Positions 6,940 to 14,502 of a DNA stretch of 45,106 nt are shown here, piece by piece. Both the position numbers and the translations under genes were made by a program. Position 1 is the stretch's first letter, and each line of letters opens with the position of its first letter. Origin of the DNA: a virus; IMG/VR virus record IMGVR_UViG_3300028802_000027, positions 1 to 45,106 of that record, one strand, 5' to 3'. Below the pieces are notes generated by a model. The model saw only the letters and a list, made by a program, of their open reading frames with translations, did no database searches and was not told the origin of the DNA.

Positions 6940-8658
6940 CTACTTCGGGCCGGACAACACCATCACGCTACCGGCCGGAATGCTGACCGTGGCCATGCTG
7001 CCGACCTCCAGCTTGCTGGCCGCACCGAGCGGTGTGCCGCTATCCAGCCGCCAGCGATCCAACGCCACCGTGCTCGCGCGCCCTGGCAGGGCAACCTGAC
7101 CCTGCCAGTTCTGCGAGGTGTGGTAGTTCACCAGCGCAAGCCCGAACTTCGTGTCGTCGGTCGACCCCAGCGCGAGCAGCCGGTCTGTCGTGGTTGACTT
7201 GACGGTGCACTGCATCATCGGCCCCGCCGGCATGCGACGATTCAGCTCTGTGATCAGTGTGCCGACCGGGTTGAGGTTCCAGGTTCCGGTTTGAAACACG
7301 CCATAGGTTCCGTCGTTGTTCTCGAGGCGCCAGATGGTTGAGCCGCACAGGCCGCCGTAGGCCTCCGACAGCATGACACACCCGGCGAACACAGCGCCCT
7401 GCCACTGCTGCTGGCGCGTGTCGTTGCCGTCGCCGCTGTAGAGATTCAAATAGTATTCCGTCAGAAATGTGGGGTAGTTGCCGGGATGGCCCTGGCGTGC
7501 CTGGGTCTGTGCGTTGGTCGGCTGGTCGCCCCAGTTCACCCCGTCGTCCCAGCACGTCTGGTCGGGGGGATATTGACCGGGGCTGTGATGATATGCGTGC
7601 CAGCAAATGAATTGAGCCCCGGCCGCTGCGGACGGCGTCACGTAATCGCCGCGTTCATATGTCGTCGTTGGTCCGCCGACTATGTAATTTGGATCGACCC
7701 CGTGCAGCGCATCGCGCACCTGCTTTTCAAAAGCAGCGACGGCCTGCGCGCCGGTCCCGTGGCCATCCGGTTCGTTCAGCGGTTCCCAATAGGTGACGTG
7801 CAGTCCGCCGGCCTCGAGGTGTCTGGCGACGGTCGCATAGTTGGCGGCCAACCGCGCGCAGAGCGAGGTGTTGTTCCAATCGTAAAGGTTCCACGCGTAG
7901 CACAGGCACAACATATAGGTCGCGCCCGGGAACGCCTCTTTGAGGTGCAACAGATTATCCAGCTTGCGCCAGTCGGGTGTGTCGGTGCCATTGGCCCCAA
8001 ACAGATCGCCCATACTGGTGCCGCCAAGAATGCGCACGAAGCTTAGGCCCAACCTTTTGAATGCTGCGACGGCGTTTGGATCGACGAGAAAGCGGTAGTC
8101 CCACGGAGCGCTGGGCGCCATCGATGCGCCAGCCGCAGAGAAGACTGCCTTGTTCAGCCGCCCGGCAGTGGCCTTCGTCAGATCGCACGTCACGATGTTG
8201 CCGTCTCGCCCCACGCCAGGGCGCTGGGTGCCGGGGTTGAACACGATGCTGCCCGGCACGACCGGGGCTACCGGGACTCGAGGGTCACCGGGTATCTGGC
8301 TCCAGGTGTCGGTGGCGCTCTCCGCATACCAGTTGCCAGCTGTGTTCGTTTGAGAAATGATACCCTCGAAGAACAACAGTCCGGCCACGTTCCTGGTGCG
8401 GGTGTCGACCGCATCATTGGTGGCGATCTGTAGTCCGTCAGCAGCGCTGCCCTGCATCAGGGTGCGCTTGCGCAACTTACTGTCGGTGATCTTGCCGGCT
8501 GTGTCGGTGATGTAGGTTCCGGAGGGCGAGGGCGTGGGGTTCGGATCGGGTGGATCGGGTGGATCGGGTGGATCGGGTGGCACGGGCTGTCCCTCCTCCA
8601 GAGCTGTGACGCGAGCGGCCAGAGCGTCGAACTGTTGTGTCGTCGGAACGTCGACCAT
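6940..8658 (-). CDS. TIM-barrel glycoside hydrolase (clan GH-A type)
   Basis: This 572-residue protein has a short N-terminal coiled segment (PTTQQFDALAARVTALEEG), a (PDP)n linker, and then a catalytic domain. The acid/base motif of clan GH-A is in YWEPLNEPDG, and the nucleophile is probably the Glu in FLTEYYLN. WHAYHH and STIWRLE also fit a GH5/GH39-like barrel, with a beta-sandwich C terminus. It should cleave a polysaccharide; the substrate is unknown. The start ATG at 8658 has GGAGG 5 nt upstream; a longer in-frame extension lacks protein character. The N-terminal coil suggests trimerisation, and so a virion-attached depolymerase. It is leftward and isolated from the tail genes, so it looks like an acquired cassette. 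Confidence 0.7.
   Translation of the reverse strand: MVDVPTTQQFDALAARVTALEEGQPVPPDPPDPPDPPDPNPTPSPSGTYITDTAGKITDSKLRKRTLMQGSAADGLQIATNDAVDTRTRNVAGLLFFEGIISQTNTAGNWYAESATDTWSQIPGDPRVPVAPVVPGSIVFNPGTQRPGVGRDGNIVTCDLTKATAGRLNKAVFSAAGASMAPSAPWDYRFLVDPNAVAAFKRLGLSFVRILGGTSMGDLFGANGTDTPDWRKLDNLLHLKEAFPGATYMLCLCYAWNLYDWNNTSLCARLAANYATVARHLEAGGLHVTYWEPLNEPDGHGTGAQAVAAFEKQVRDALHGVDPNYIVGGPTTTYERGDYVTPSAAAGAQFICWHAYHHSPGQYPPDQTCWDDGVNWGDQPTNAQTQARQGHPGNYPTFLTEYYLNLYSGDGNDTRQQQWQGAVFAGCVMLSEAYGGLCGSTIWRLENNDGTYGVFQTGTWNLNPVGTLITELNRRMPAGPMMQCTVKSTTTDRLLALGSTDDTKFGLALVNYHTSQNWQGQVALPGRASTVALDRWRLDSGTPLGAASKLEVGSMATVSIPAGSVMVLSGPK
8543..8580. repeat. 9-nt tandem repeat encoding the Pro-Asp linker
   Basis: GGATCGGGT is repeated four times perfectly plus two bases. 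It lies inside the glycosidase gene and encodes the repeating PDP linker on the minus strand. Perfect copies suggest recent expansion by slippage, so linker length may vary between relatives. Confidence 0.85.
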
Positions 8659-8821
8659 GGCGGCCTCCCCTGATGGTGCGCAGGCCTTACCATGCGTCTG
8701 ACCGAGGAGCACTGCGCGTCTATTTGGCGGCTGAAGACCATCATGCGCCGGCTGCAGCAATGTCGGCTTGACCCGACCGCGGCCGAGCCGCTACCCCACG
8801 CGCAGACTCACTATCCCCCTT

Positions 8822-8851
8822 CGCCCCACGCCGTGCCCACGACGTGGGGCG
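8822..8851 (+). terminator. Strong hairpin, possible factor-independent terminator
   Basis: A perfect 9-bp stem (CGCCCCACG with CGTGGGGCG) encloses a 12-nt loop that could form a further inner stem. It is followed on the + strand by TCCTTT, a weak T-tract. It lies between the divergent glycosidase and lipoprotein genes, 35 nt before the lipoprotein start. The weak T-tract leaves open that it is an attenuator or another structured element. Confidence 0.45.
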
Positions 8852-8885
8852 TCCTTTCCCAGCTTCCCCCGGCCAAACGCCCGCC

Positions 8886-9020
8886 GTGAAACGGGCGCTC
8901 GTGCTGCTGGCCGCGCTGTGGCTGCTGAGCGCCATGGTCAGCTGCGGTCTCAAGATCCACAACAGCCAGAGCATCGAGTTCCCGCGCTGGCGGGAGCCAC
9001 CACAGAACCAGGGAGACTGA
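8886..9020 (+). CDS. Small lipoprotein, possible outer-membrane spanin
   Basis: A GTG-started frame of 44 residues begins MKRALVLLAALWLLSAMVSC. This is a positively charged start, a hydrophobic core and a lipobox-like VSC whose Cys would be lipidated. The mature part is about 25 residues (LKIHNSQSIEFPRWREPP, then QNQGD). Size and form resemble Rz1-type o-spanins, but those are usually proline-rich and paired with an Rz gene, which I do not see. No good ribosome site precedes the GTG. The next gene starts two bases after its stop, with GGAG at the end of this frame. Confidence 0.5.
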   Translation: MKRALVLLAALWLLSAMVSCGLKIHNSQSIEFPRWREPPQNQGD

Positions 9021-9021
9021 G

Positions 9022-9210
9022 ATGCCCGACGACGAGCTGATCCCACCGCTGCCCGGCATGGTGCCGGGTTATGTCGACACAGGCGGCGTGTTCAGGGAGC
9101 TGCCGACGCGGCCGCTGATGCTGGCCAGCCTGAGGCCGCCGTGCGACGTCGAAATGCCTGACGGGAGGATGAGACGGATCGTGTGGGGGCCACGCCCCCA
9201 ACCGACCTAG
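9022..9210 (+). CDS. Hypothetical protein, 62 residues
   Basis: The ATG follows a GGAG ribosome site located in the end of the lipoprotein gene. The product is acidic and proline-rich at the N terminus (MPDDELIPPLPGMVPGY) and ends basic (RIVWGPRPQPT). No family was recognised. Its TAG stop overlaps the TAG stop of the convergent exonuclease gene (CTAG at 9207-9210), so the two transcripts must end or overlap there. Confidence 0.5.
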   Translation: MPDDELIPPLPGMVPGYVDTGGVFRELPTRPLMLASLRPPCDVEMPDGRMRRIVWGPRPQPT

Positions 9211-9962
9211 TCGCGCAGATCCTGATCGCCGAAGCCGGGCGGGAAAATGTCGGGCATCGGCTCGCCGTGCGCCTCCGGTCCGCGCTCCGCGTCGAGCGGC
9301 AGCAACAGCTCGGGGAACGCCTCATAGAACCCGAGCCCGCGGGCCTTCAGCGTCAGCGCCTCCAGCTCGTCGCTGAACCACTCCAGGCAATCGCGCAACG
9401 CCTTGATGAACGCCTCGTCCCGGCCCTCCTCGACCCGGTAGAGCGGCGTGCGCGGGTGGTAGCTGACGAACACCGCCTTGTCGGCTTCGCACACCAGGAG
9501 ATGCCCTTGGCGCTGGCATTTGTAGGCATCCGAATCACCGAACAGCAGTCTCTCAAATTGCACCGGAATGGTCGGGCACTTGGCCTCGATCGTCATGCTG
9601 ACGCTGTCGCGCTTCACCGACACCCCGGCGACCCGATCAGGGCTCGCCCCGAACCGCCCGTCGTTCGTCGTCACCAGACCGATCGGTGTGGTCTCGAGCT
9701 GGTAGATCTCCTCGAGGGCCCCCACGGCCAGCGGCTCGTTCTGCCGCCCGGCCTCGACGTGCGAGATCTTGTTCAGGTCGTCCGCCTGCCAGTTCAGCAA
9801 CCGACCGGCCACGATGCGCGCGGCATACTTCTTGTAACTGGTCGACCTCTGCTTCGTCTTCGGCGTCATCACACAATCGAACTCGGAGCTGGTGGGGATG
9901 CCAGCCCGCCTGCGATACCACTCGAGCGAGCCTTGCTGCAGATCCCAGAAGAACTGAGGCAT
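9207..9962 (-). CDS. YqaJ-type phage recombination exonuclease
   Basis: This 251-residue protein matches the YqaJ / lambda-Exo-like nuclease family. It begins WYRRRAGIPTSSEFD, the conserved GIpaSs segment, and has GRFGASPDRV for the metal-binding Asp and TIEAKCP for the Glu-x-Lys pair. These residues coordinate Mg2+ for 5'-3' resection of double-stranded DNA. It follows the ERF annealing gene with one base of overlap, an exonuclease-annealase pair like lambda Exo-Bet. Together they provide recombination, probably for replication and concatemer formation. Confidence 0.85.
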   Translation of the reverse strand: MPQFFWDLQQGSLEWYRRRAGIPTSSEFDCVMTPKTKQRSTSYKKYAARIVAGRLLNWQADDLNKISHVEAGRQNEPLAVGALEEIYQLETTPIGLVTTNDGRFGASPDRVAGVSVKRDSVSMTIEAKCPTIPVQFERLLFGDSDAYKCQRQGHLLVCEADKAVFVSYHPRTPLYRVEEGRDEAFIKALRDCLEWFSDELEALTLKARGLGFYEAFPELLLPLDAERGPEAHGEPMPDIFPPGFGDQDLRD

Positions 9963-10726
9963 CAGCCGCGCTCCCTCTGTGCCTTGATCCCCTGCAGCGT
10001 GTTCCGCGCAGCGATGAACGATGTGCCTTGTTCCAGCTCATTGAACGATCGCACGGTGTCGCCGAACAGGCGCTGCAGGAACTGCACCTCGTCCCGCCCG
10101 ACCTCGCGCGCCAGGGCGGACAGCTCGAGCGCCTGCTCTGCCGTGATGTAGCGCTTGCCGCCAGCTGTGCCGTCGTCGTCCTCACCCTCGGGCGTGATGT
10201 TGAGCAGCTGCAGGACCGTGTAACGCCGGCCGTAGCTCAGGGCGGACCCGTAGGCCTGGATCGGGTTCTTGCCACCCGAGCTGTCGAGCGGCACCGGGAT
10301 GCTGGCGCTCTCTTTGTGGCCGCCGACGTGCCACAGCGTCCCTGTGACCATCAGGCCGCCGCCCTCCTCCGGTGTGCGCTGCTTGGAATCAAATCGAAAC
10401 CCCATGCCCTCGCCAGACAGGATCGGGCGCAGCAGCGACATGATGTTGTCGAGGGTCGCGAACTTGAACGTCACCTTGTCCTTGAACAGGACCGACCCGT
10501 CCTTCTTGATCGCCGGCATCTGCATCGTCACGCGGTGCAGCGCGCGGGCATACTCCCGTTCTGCCTCCGCGGCCTGCGCCTCCCTGGCCATCGCGATCAT
10601 CTCGCGCAGCTTCGTCGCATCGACATCCGGTCGGTCCATGTAGCTGGCAATCAGATTGACCAGCGAAGGCTGCGGATCGGCGAGCCGCGCCTGCAGCTCG
10701 GACGAGAGCGTTATCTCGTTGTCCAT
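9962..10726 (-). CDS. erf: ERF-family single-strand annealing protein
   Basis: The 254-residue protein has the ERF core: FKFATLDNIMSLLRPILSGEGMGFRF near the middle, then AYGSALSYGRRYTVLQLLNI followed by EGEDDDG, the family's signature of SYGRRY and an acidic run. ERF of phage P22 binds single-stranded DNA and anneals complementary strands in homologous recombination. It is cotranscribed between the coiled-coil gene 10726-10908 and the exonuclease, all with one-base overlaps. The C-terminal part (about residues 175-254) is helical. Confidence 0.88.
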   Translation of the reverse strand: MDNEITLSSELQARLADPQPSLVNLIASYMDRPDVDATKLREMIAMAREAQAAEAEREYARALHRVTMQMPAIKKDGSVLFKDKVTFKFATLDNIMSLLRPILSGEGMGFRFDSKQRTPEEGGGLMVTGTLWHVGGHKESASIPVPLDSSGGKNPIQAYGSALSYGRRYTVLQLLNITPEGEDDDGTAGGKRYITAEQALELSALAREVGRDEVQFLQRLFGDTVRSFNELEQGTSFIAARNTLQGIKAQRERG

Positions 10727-10908
10727 CAGCTGGCTTCCTGCTCGTGGTCAGGCACAAACGAGAGCTGCCCCCGCTTGCCCTCGATCATCTCCAGCATGTT
10801 GCGCACCTCCGCCAGCCTGCCCGTCGTCTCCGACAGCTCGGCGACGAGTTCGCGTTCGCGCTGCCGCAGCTTGGTCACCGCGGTTGTTCGTTGTTTGGTA
10901 TCAGACAT
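10726..10908 (-). CDS. Small coiled-coil protein of the recombination operon
   Basis: This 60-residue protein is almost entirely one predicted coiled coil (LRQRERELVAELSETTGRLA, then EVRNMLEMIEG). The leader ACCAAGGAGCC gives a good ribosome site. It is the first gene of the leftward ERF-exonuclease operon and its TGA overlaps the ERF start. A role as partner or stabiliser of ERF is plausible from position only. No family was recognised. Confidence 0.65.
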   Translation of the reverse strand: MSDTKQRTTAVTKLRQRERELVAELSETTGRLAEVRNMLEMIEGKRGQLSFVPDHEQEAS

Positions 10909-10943
10909 TGTTCAGGCTCCTTGGTTGTAGGTAAAATATCGTC

Positions 10944-11375
10944 GTGGCGTCGGAAAGATTCAAACTATCCCCACCCGAGCCGGCGGAGGTCGACCTCCAG
11001 GCGGCGGTGGCTGACGCTCTGAAAATCATGGTCCGGCCGCCGGCCATGTGGACCCCACTGCCGATCGGCCACGTCCAGCTGACCGCGCCCCAGGCGGCGC
11101 GACTGGCACGCATCGGCGTGCAGCGCGGCTGGCCAGACATCCTCGTCTTCCATGTCGGCTGCTACGGCATCGAGCTGAAACGGCGGGGCGGCAAGCTGTC
11201 CAAGACCCGGACTGTTCGCACCCCGAGGGGCAGCCTTCGCGTGCTGGAAGGCCAGGAAGACGTGTTCCCTCGCCTGCTCGCCGCGGGGCTCGTGGAGATC
11301 GCCACATGCGACAGCCTGCACAGCGTCCTGGCCGCCCTCGAGACCTGGGGGATACCCCTGAGGCGCTGGCGCTGA
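10944..11375 (+). CDS. VRR-NUC domain nuclease
   Basis: The protein is 143 residues from GTG. The VRR-NUC (PD-(D/E)XK-like) core is visible: an N-terminal helix with EVDLQAAVADAL, then RGWPDILVF holding the catalytic Asp, YGIELKRRGGKLS holding Glu-x-Lys, and a C-terminal CDSLHSVLAAL helix. Stand-alone phage VRR-NUC proteins are Holliday-junction or structure-specific nucleases. It is divergent from the ERF operon with only 35 bp between them, which must hold both promoters; GTAAAAT near 10931-10937 could be a -10. Confidence 0.8.
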   Translation: MASERFKLSPPEPAEVDLQAAVADALKIMVRPPAMWTPLPIGHVQLTAPQAARLARIGVQRGWPDILVFHVGCYGIELKRRGGKLSKTRTVRTPRGSLRVLEGQEDVFPRLLAAGLVEIATCDSLHSVLAALETWGIPLRRWR

Positions 11376-11527
11376 CCTGGGCCTGTGACGCCTGCGGAGC
11401 GCCTGCTGTGGCGGTGGCGCCGGGCTGTGAAGACGAGCGCACAGCGTCGGTCCTGGTGGCGCGCGGACAGCGGCTGCGGCAGCGGTGTTGGCAATGCTTG
11501 TGCGCATCGTTTGCGCCTGCCTCATAG
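11372..11527 (+). CDS. Possible zinc-ribbon microprotein (CTG start)
   Basis: A frame overlapping the nuclease stop as CTGA encodes about 51 residues with two paired cysteines, WACDACGAP near the start and RCWQCLC near the end, as in a zinc ribbon. The only start I see is CTG at 11372, in the same stop/start geometry used by ATG and GTG genes elsewhere in this genome. The Cys spacing is the main evidence. It overlaps the next small frame by 34 nt. Confidence 0.35.
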   Translation: MTWACDACGAPAVAVAPGCEDERTASVLVARGQRLRQRCWQCLCASFAPAS

Positions 11528-11718
11528 GCGTGGCCCTGGTGGCCAGCGTCGGGGGCCTGGAGCTGGTCCCCCGCTCGCCCGCAATCGTCCGGGTGCGCGC
11601 CCCGCCCAGGCCAGTGACCAGGGCAGAGGCGGTCGAGCAGCGACACCTCGCCCTGTCGGCGATCGACAGGGCAAAGCGATCATCCAACTCGGCACCCTCT
11701 TCTTTATCGACTGATTGA
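11494..11718 (+). CDS. Small membrane-anchored hypothetical protein
   Basis: The 74-residue product begins MLVRIVCACLIGVALVASVGG, an N-terminal membrane segment or signal anchor. A proline- and arginine-rich stretch (VRVRAPPRPVTRAEAVEQ) and a Ser-rich tail follow. No recognisable ribosome site precedes it and it overlaps the zinc-ribbon frame. It could be an inner-membrane spanin-like or regulatory peptide. The array on the opposite strand begins 11 nt past its stop. Confidence 0.45.
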   Translation: MLVRIVCACLIGVALVASVGGLELVPRSPAIVRVRAPPRPVTRAEAVEQRHLALSAIDRAKRSSNSAPSSLSTD

Positions 11719-11728
11719 CTCATGTAGT

Positions 11729-12104
11729 CCGGCTCTCTCCGATAGTGCGGTTCGATCGCGATCCACGGTTCACTCGGACCACGCGTCTCGATCGCTTGTT
11801 TCGGTGCTCTTTCCTGCCTCGTCTCGATCCTGATACGCGGTTCCCTCATCCCATTCGTCTCGATCGCATCTTTCGGTGCAACTCGCTTGCTACGTCTCGA
11901 TCCTGATGCACGGCGCCCTACAGTTTGACGTCTCGATCGAGTATCTCGGCGCGCTCACTTCATTCGACTCGCCTACTTCGGTGCGCTCTTTGGGTCGGCT
12001 CATCCGTCGCGGCGCCCTCCTTTTATTCGGCCCGATCAGTGGCAGCGGTGCGCTCTTCGGTTTCGTCTCGCTCCTACCACTCGGCGCCCTCTAGCCGTCT
12101 GGCT
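11729..12104 (-). repeat. GAG-CCG box array, minus strand (A box type GATCGAGACG)
   Basis: Reading leftward from the stop of the HhH gene, about 11 B boxes (GAGnGnnCCG: for example GAGGGCGCCG, GAGCGCACCG, GAGTGAACCG) alternate with about 10 A boxes. Here the A boxes are mostly GATCGAGACG, with GAGCCG, GAGTCG and GATCGGGCCG also present. I count 20 internal spacers, of which 19 are exactly 8 nt. Their sequences (for example TGCATCAG, AAACAAGC, AATGGGAT) share no consensus. The array fills the whole gap between convergent genes and would be the 3' untranslated end of the leftward operon. The minus strand is the one on which it matches the arrays at 19143-23640. Confidence 0.9.
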
Positions 12105-13139
12105 TCAGGCGGCGCGCTTGCCGCGCTTCTTGGGCGGCTCCACTGGCTTGGCACCCTCGCCTTTGGCGGCTGGCCGATCACTTGACGCGGAACTCTCGCG
12201 ATTATCGGCTGGGCTGGTGGGCCGGAACTCGTGTGACGTGGTCTCGTGTGCATCGGTGCTCTGCGCGGAAACGGCTGCGGCCAGGGCCGCCTCGAGGCCG
12301 GGGAACATTTCGCAATTCGGCGGCGCGACAAAGTGGGTGTGATTCGGCAGCGACAAAACAAACGGCTTCGGCGGCGGCTTGCGGAATTCGTGCCAATACC
12401 AAACGCAATGCAGATGCGACAGGAACAGCTTCGTCGCATAACGCTCGGCCCGCAGATGGATGCGCGCAGGCGGCAACTTCCCCTGCTCATAATGCTTGCG
12501 CGCCTCAGTGTCGGCACCAAATTTCTTGGCCTCCAGGCTCGCCTTCGCCTGATCGCTGAACCGCAGCGCGTCGTTGCGCTCGTTCTCGAGTTCCTTCCTG
12601 ACCTTGTAGACCTTGCCGTAGACGTCGTTTTCGTTGCCGCTGACCTTGACGAAACTCTCGCCGATCAGCCAGCACAGGCGTTTGAGGCTACCGTTCCACG
12701 GACGCTTTTCGCCCTTGTTCCATTTGTCCGTCGGATCCAAACCAGCGAACCGCCAGATGTGCCCCACCGTAGGCGCCTGTTTGATGTCGATGTTCGCCAA
12801 CAAACCGGCCGTTATCACCGGGCCAATTCCAACGATGGACTGACACCACACACCGACCGGGTTCGCCCCCGCATAGCCTGCGAGCGCGCGCCGTATTTGG
12901 TTTTCCAACGTCTCGCGCTGCCCCGACAGCCAGCTGACGATGTCATGCGGTTCGGATCCCTGCGCCAGCGTCCGTTCCTGATGCGCGGCGCGGATCCGGT
13001 CTCTCTGTGATGCATAGTAGGCATCCACGAGGTAACGCGCTTCACGATCCGACAAGGTGATCGCTGCGTTTCGGAGATCGCGCGTGAGGCGCTGGATGCT
13101 CTCGAGGTATTCACTCACTGCGGGGGTGTTGCTGCTCAT
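12105..13139 (-). CDS. IS110-transposase-like HhH (Transposase_20) protein without a nuclease domain
   Basis: The 344-residue protein holds a region at about residues 85-160 that matches the C-terminal Transposase_20 domain of IS110/IS116 transposases: CQSIVGIGPVITAGLLANID, WRFAGLDP, then KRPWNGSLKRLCWLIGESF. The catalytic RuvC-like DEDD domain of those transposases is absent; instead there is an N-terminal helical part and a basic, disordered C terminus (ends PKKRGKRAA). Such stand-alone proteins occur in phages; their function is unknown, though the HhH fold binds DNA. The start ATG at 13139 follows GAGAGCACC, identical to an array B box. It is the last gene of the leftward operon and is followed at once by an array. 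Confidence 0.65.
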   Translation of the reverse strand: MSSNTPAVSEYLESIQRLTRDLRNAAITLSDREARYLVDAYYASQRDRIRAAHQERTLAQGSEPHDIVSWLSGQRETLENQIRRALAGYAGANPVGVWCQSIVGIGPVITAGLLANIDIKQAPTVGHIWRFAGLDPTDKWNKGEKRPWNGSLKRLCWLIGESFVKVSGNENDVYGKVYKVRKELENERNDALRFSDQAKASLEAKKFGADTEARKHYEQGKLPPARIHLRAERYATKLFLSHLHCVWYWHEFRKPPPKPFVLSLPNHTHFVAPPNCEMFPGLEAALAAAVSAQSTDAHETTSHEFRPTSPADNRESSASSDRPAAKGEGAKPVEPPKKRGKRAA

Positions 13140-13311
13140 GGTGCTCTCTGTTGAGGTTGGGATTGTAGGCGGCGTAAAATCCACTCAGGAAGCACATGCT
13201 GTCGCGCGTGTCGCGCTCGTCTGCCTCCCGGTAGCGGCGGAACCCCTGGCCAGTGACGTAACCGGCCAGGAAGAAAATCGTCCCGACAAAATAGGTGACA
13301 ACCCACCACAT
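13111..13311 (-). CDS. Small membrane protein
   Basis: The 66-residue product starts MWWVVTYFVGTIFFLAGYVTG, one N-terminal transmembrane helix, followed by a charged cytoplasmic-type tail (RRYREADERDTRDS). It starts in a TGATG overlap and itself overlaps the start of the HhH gene by 29 nt. No family was recognised. A holin-like or membrane-signalling role cannot be excluded, but early-operon position argues against lysis. Confidence 0.6.
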   Translation of the reverse strand: MWWVVTYFVGTIFFLAGYVTGQGFRRYREADERDTRDSMCFLSGFYAAYNPNLNREHHEQQHPRSE

Positions 13312-13475
13312 CAGTCAGGCTTCGTGAGGCGCTCGGCCTGGGCCAGCGTCAGCGGAGTGATCAGGGGGTCGAGCGGGCCCCAATCGCCGCAGAAAAGGGG
13401 AGCCAGTTCCGGCTCCCCCATCTTGTATTCGGCGTCGTATTTTGAACGCAGCGCGTCGAGCTGTCGGTGGGTCAT
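13311..13475 (-). CDS. Hypothetical protein, 54 residues
   Basis: The frame begins MTHRQLDALRSKYDAEYKMG and ends AERLTKPD. The ATG overlaps the upstream stop as ATGA and is preceded by AAGGAGACACC, a close relative of the leader used by other genes of this operon. It is a small soluble protein with no recognised family. Position in an unbroken run of overlapping genes is the main support. Confidence 0.6.
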   Translation of the reverse strand: MTHRQLDALRSKYDAEYKMGEPELAPLFCGDWGPLDPLITPLTLAQAERLTKPD

Positions 13476-13675
13476 GGTGTCTCCTTGGTGGCTGCCAGGG
13501 TGAGGCTGTAGCCAAGCCACCACTGGCTGTCGCGTTCGGCTCTGGTCGCCTGGAAGGTCATCCCGGCTTCGGCGTAGGACTCGGCAAGCCACTTCAGGCC
13601 GCGCGCGATGTCGCGGGCGTGGTCGGGCGACATCAGCGGAATCGCGGACGGAGGCAGCGGGCCGAGGTCACTCAT
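13472..13675 (-). CDS. Hypothetical protein, 67 residues
   Basis: The product (MSDLGPLPPSAIPLMSPDHA at the N terminus) is a soluble, helical protein with DIARGLKWLAESYAEAGMTF in the middle. It starts in a TGATG overlap with the zinc-ribbon gene and ends in an ATGA overlap with the next. I recognise no family. Confidence 0.6.
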   Translation of the reverse strand: MSDLGPLPPSAIPLMSPDHARDIARGLKWLAESYAEAGMTFQATRAERDSQWWLGYSLTLAATKETP

Positions 13676-13878
13676 CAGAACAGCCGCATCGCCAGCTCGG
13701 CCGCGCCGTAGACCGAGCGCTCGCCACAGCTCTCGCACTGCCCCTTGCGCATGTCGGGCTCGCACCCGTCGGCCTCGAGGCCGCACGCGATGCAAAAGCC
13801 GGGGTTGTCCAGGCTGGTCTCAGCCCGCATAGCGGCCGCGAACACGCGGCGCGCGGTGATCGAGCGGTGCAGGGTCAT
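13675..13878 (-). CDS. Small zinc-finger protein
   Basis: The 67-residue product contains CIACGLEADGCEPDMRKGQC followed by ESCG, a four-cysteine zinc ribbon of a kind widespread in phage early operons (CxxCG...epD...yxCxxCG...VyGaeel). The C terminus SVYGAAELAMRLF fits the same pattern. The family's role is not established; DNA or RNA binding is the usual guess. It starts in a TGATG overlap and is flanked by equally small genes. Confidence 0.7.
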   Translation of the reverse strand: MTLHRSITARRVFAAAMRAETSLDNPGFCIACGLEADGCEPDMRKGQCESCGERSVYGAAELAMRLF

Positions 13879-14084
13879 CACTGATACCTAACGGGCGTCT
13901 GTAGCTGCACCCCGCGCCGGCTGGCTTCGGCCAATAGCAGATCGCCAAACTTGATGGCGCGCATCTTGATCTGGCCCTTGTTGCGGCCGGTCTTCACGCG
14001 GTCCGCAAAACCGCGCTCCCACACAACCTGCAGCATGGCGTCGGTCCAAAGGCGGAAGTCGAATTTCAGGGGGCGGCGGACCAT
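13878..14084 (-). CDS. Hypothetical basic protein, 68 residues
   Basis: The product begins MVRRPLKFDFRLWTDAMLQV and contains GRNKGQIKMRAIKFGDLLL. It is basic and helical, suggesting nucleic-acid binding, but no family was recognised. Start and stop both overlap neighbours in TGATG form. Confidence 0.6.
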   Translation of the reverse strand: MVRRPLKFDFRLWTDAMLQVVWERGFADRVKTGRNKGQIKMRAIKFGDLLLAEASRRGVQLQTPVRYQ

Positions 14085-14272
14085 CACACCGCCCCCAGCC
14101 ACGCGACGCACCGGGCCACGAACTTCCTGTCCCAGTCGGTATTGTCTTTCAGCAGGTCGCGTCTCTCGCCGACCGACAGCGTGCGGCCGAGGTCGGCCTC
14201 GCAGCGGGCGATCATGTCGGCCGCGTAGTTCAGCTTGCCGTCGGCTTCCCGGCCGGGGATGATGTCGGCCAT
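14084..14272 (-). CDS. Hypothetical protein, 62 residues
   Basis: The product begins MADIIPGREADGKLNYAADM and has a helical middle (LSVGERRDLLKDNTDWDRK). The ATG at 14272 overlaps the preceding TGA; a GTG one codon earlier is possible. No family was recognised. Confidence 0.6.
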   Translation of the reverse strand: MADIIPGREADGKLNYAADMIARCEADLGRTLSVGERRDLLKDNTDWDRKFVARCVAWLGAV

Positions 14273-14502
14273 CACACGCGCCTCCGGATATCTTCATCGA
14301 TTTCATTGGCGTGCGCGATTAGGGCTGCGGCCAAGATGCGGCTGTCGCCCGCGTCCAGCGTGATGCGGTGCGGGCGGACGCCGTCCAGCGTCTTCCCGTG
14401 CAATTCGAGTTCGACGGTGGTGCCGCTACCGTAGGAGAGCGTCTCGGTGCGTTCCAACGTCAGGCGCACGGAGTCGCCGTGATGCAGTTCAATGGTGTTC
14501 AT
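14272..14502 (-). CDS. Hypothetical protein, 76 residues
   Basis: The product begins MNTIELHHGDSVRLTLERTE and is predicted beta-rich in the first half and helical at the end (AAALIAHANEIDEDIRRR). It starts in a TGATG overlap with the 58-residue gene upstream. No family was recognised. Confidence 0.6.
   Translation of the reverse strand: MNTIELHHGDSVRLTLERTETLSYGSGTTVELELHGKTLDGVRPHRITLDAGDSRILAAALIAHANEIDEDIRRRV

Noticed and set aside
8692-8889. 65-residue + frame between the divergent glycosidase and lipoprotein genes
   Set aside because: Composition is not protein-like, it crosses the hairpin at 8822-8851, and no ribosome site precedes it.
9183-10930. Long + strand frames opposite the exonuclease and ERF genes
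   Set aside because: They are shadows of the two strongly recognised leftward genes, with Arg/His/Leu-rich composition and no motif.
12105-13139. Complete IS110-family insertion sequence
   Set aside because: Only the C-terminal Transposase_20-like domain is present; the DEDD nuclease domain and element ends are missing, and the gene is the last of a tightly overlapping phage operon.
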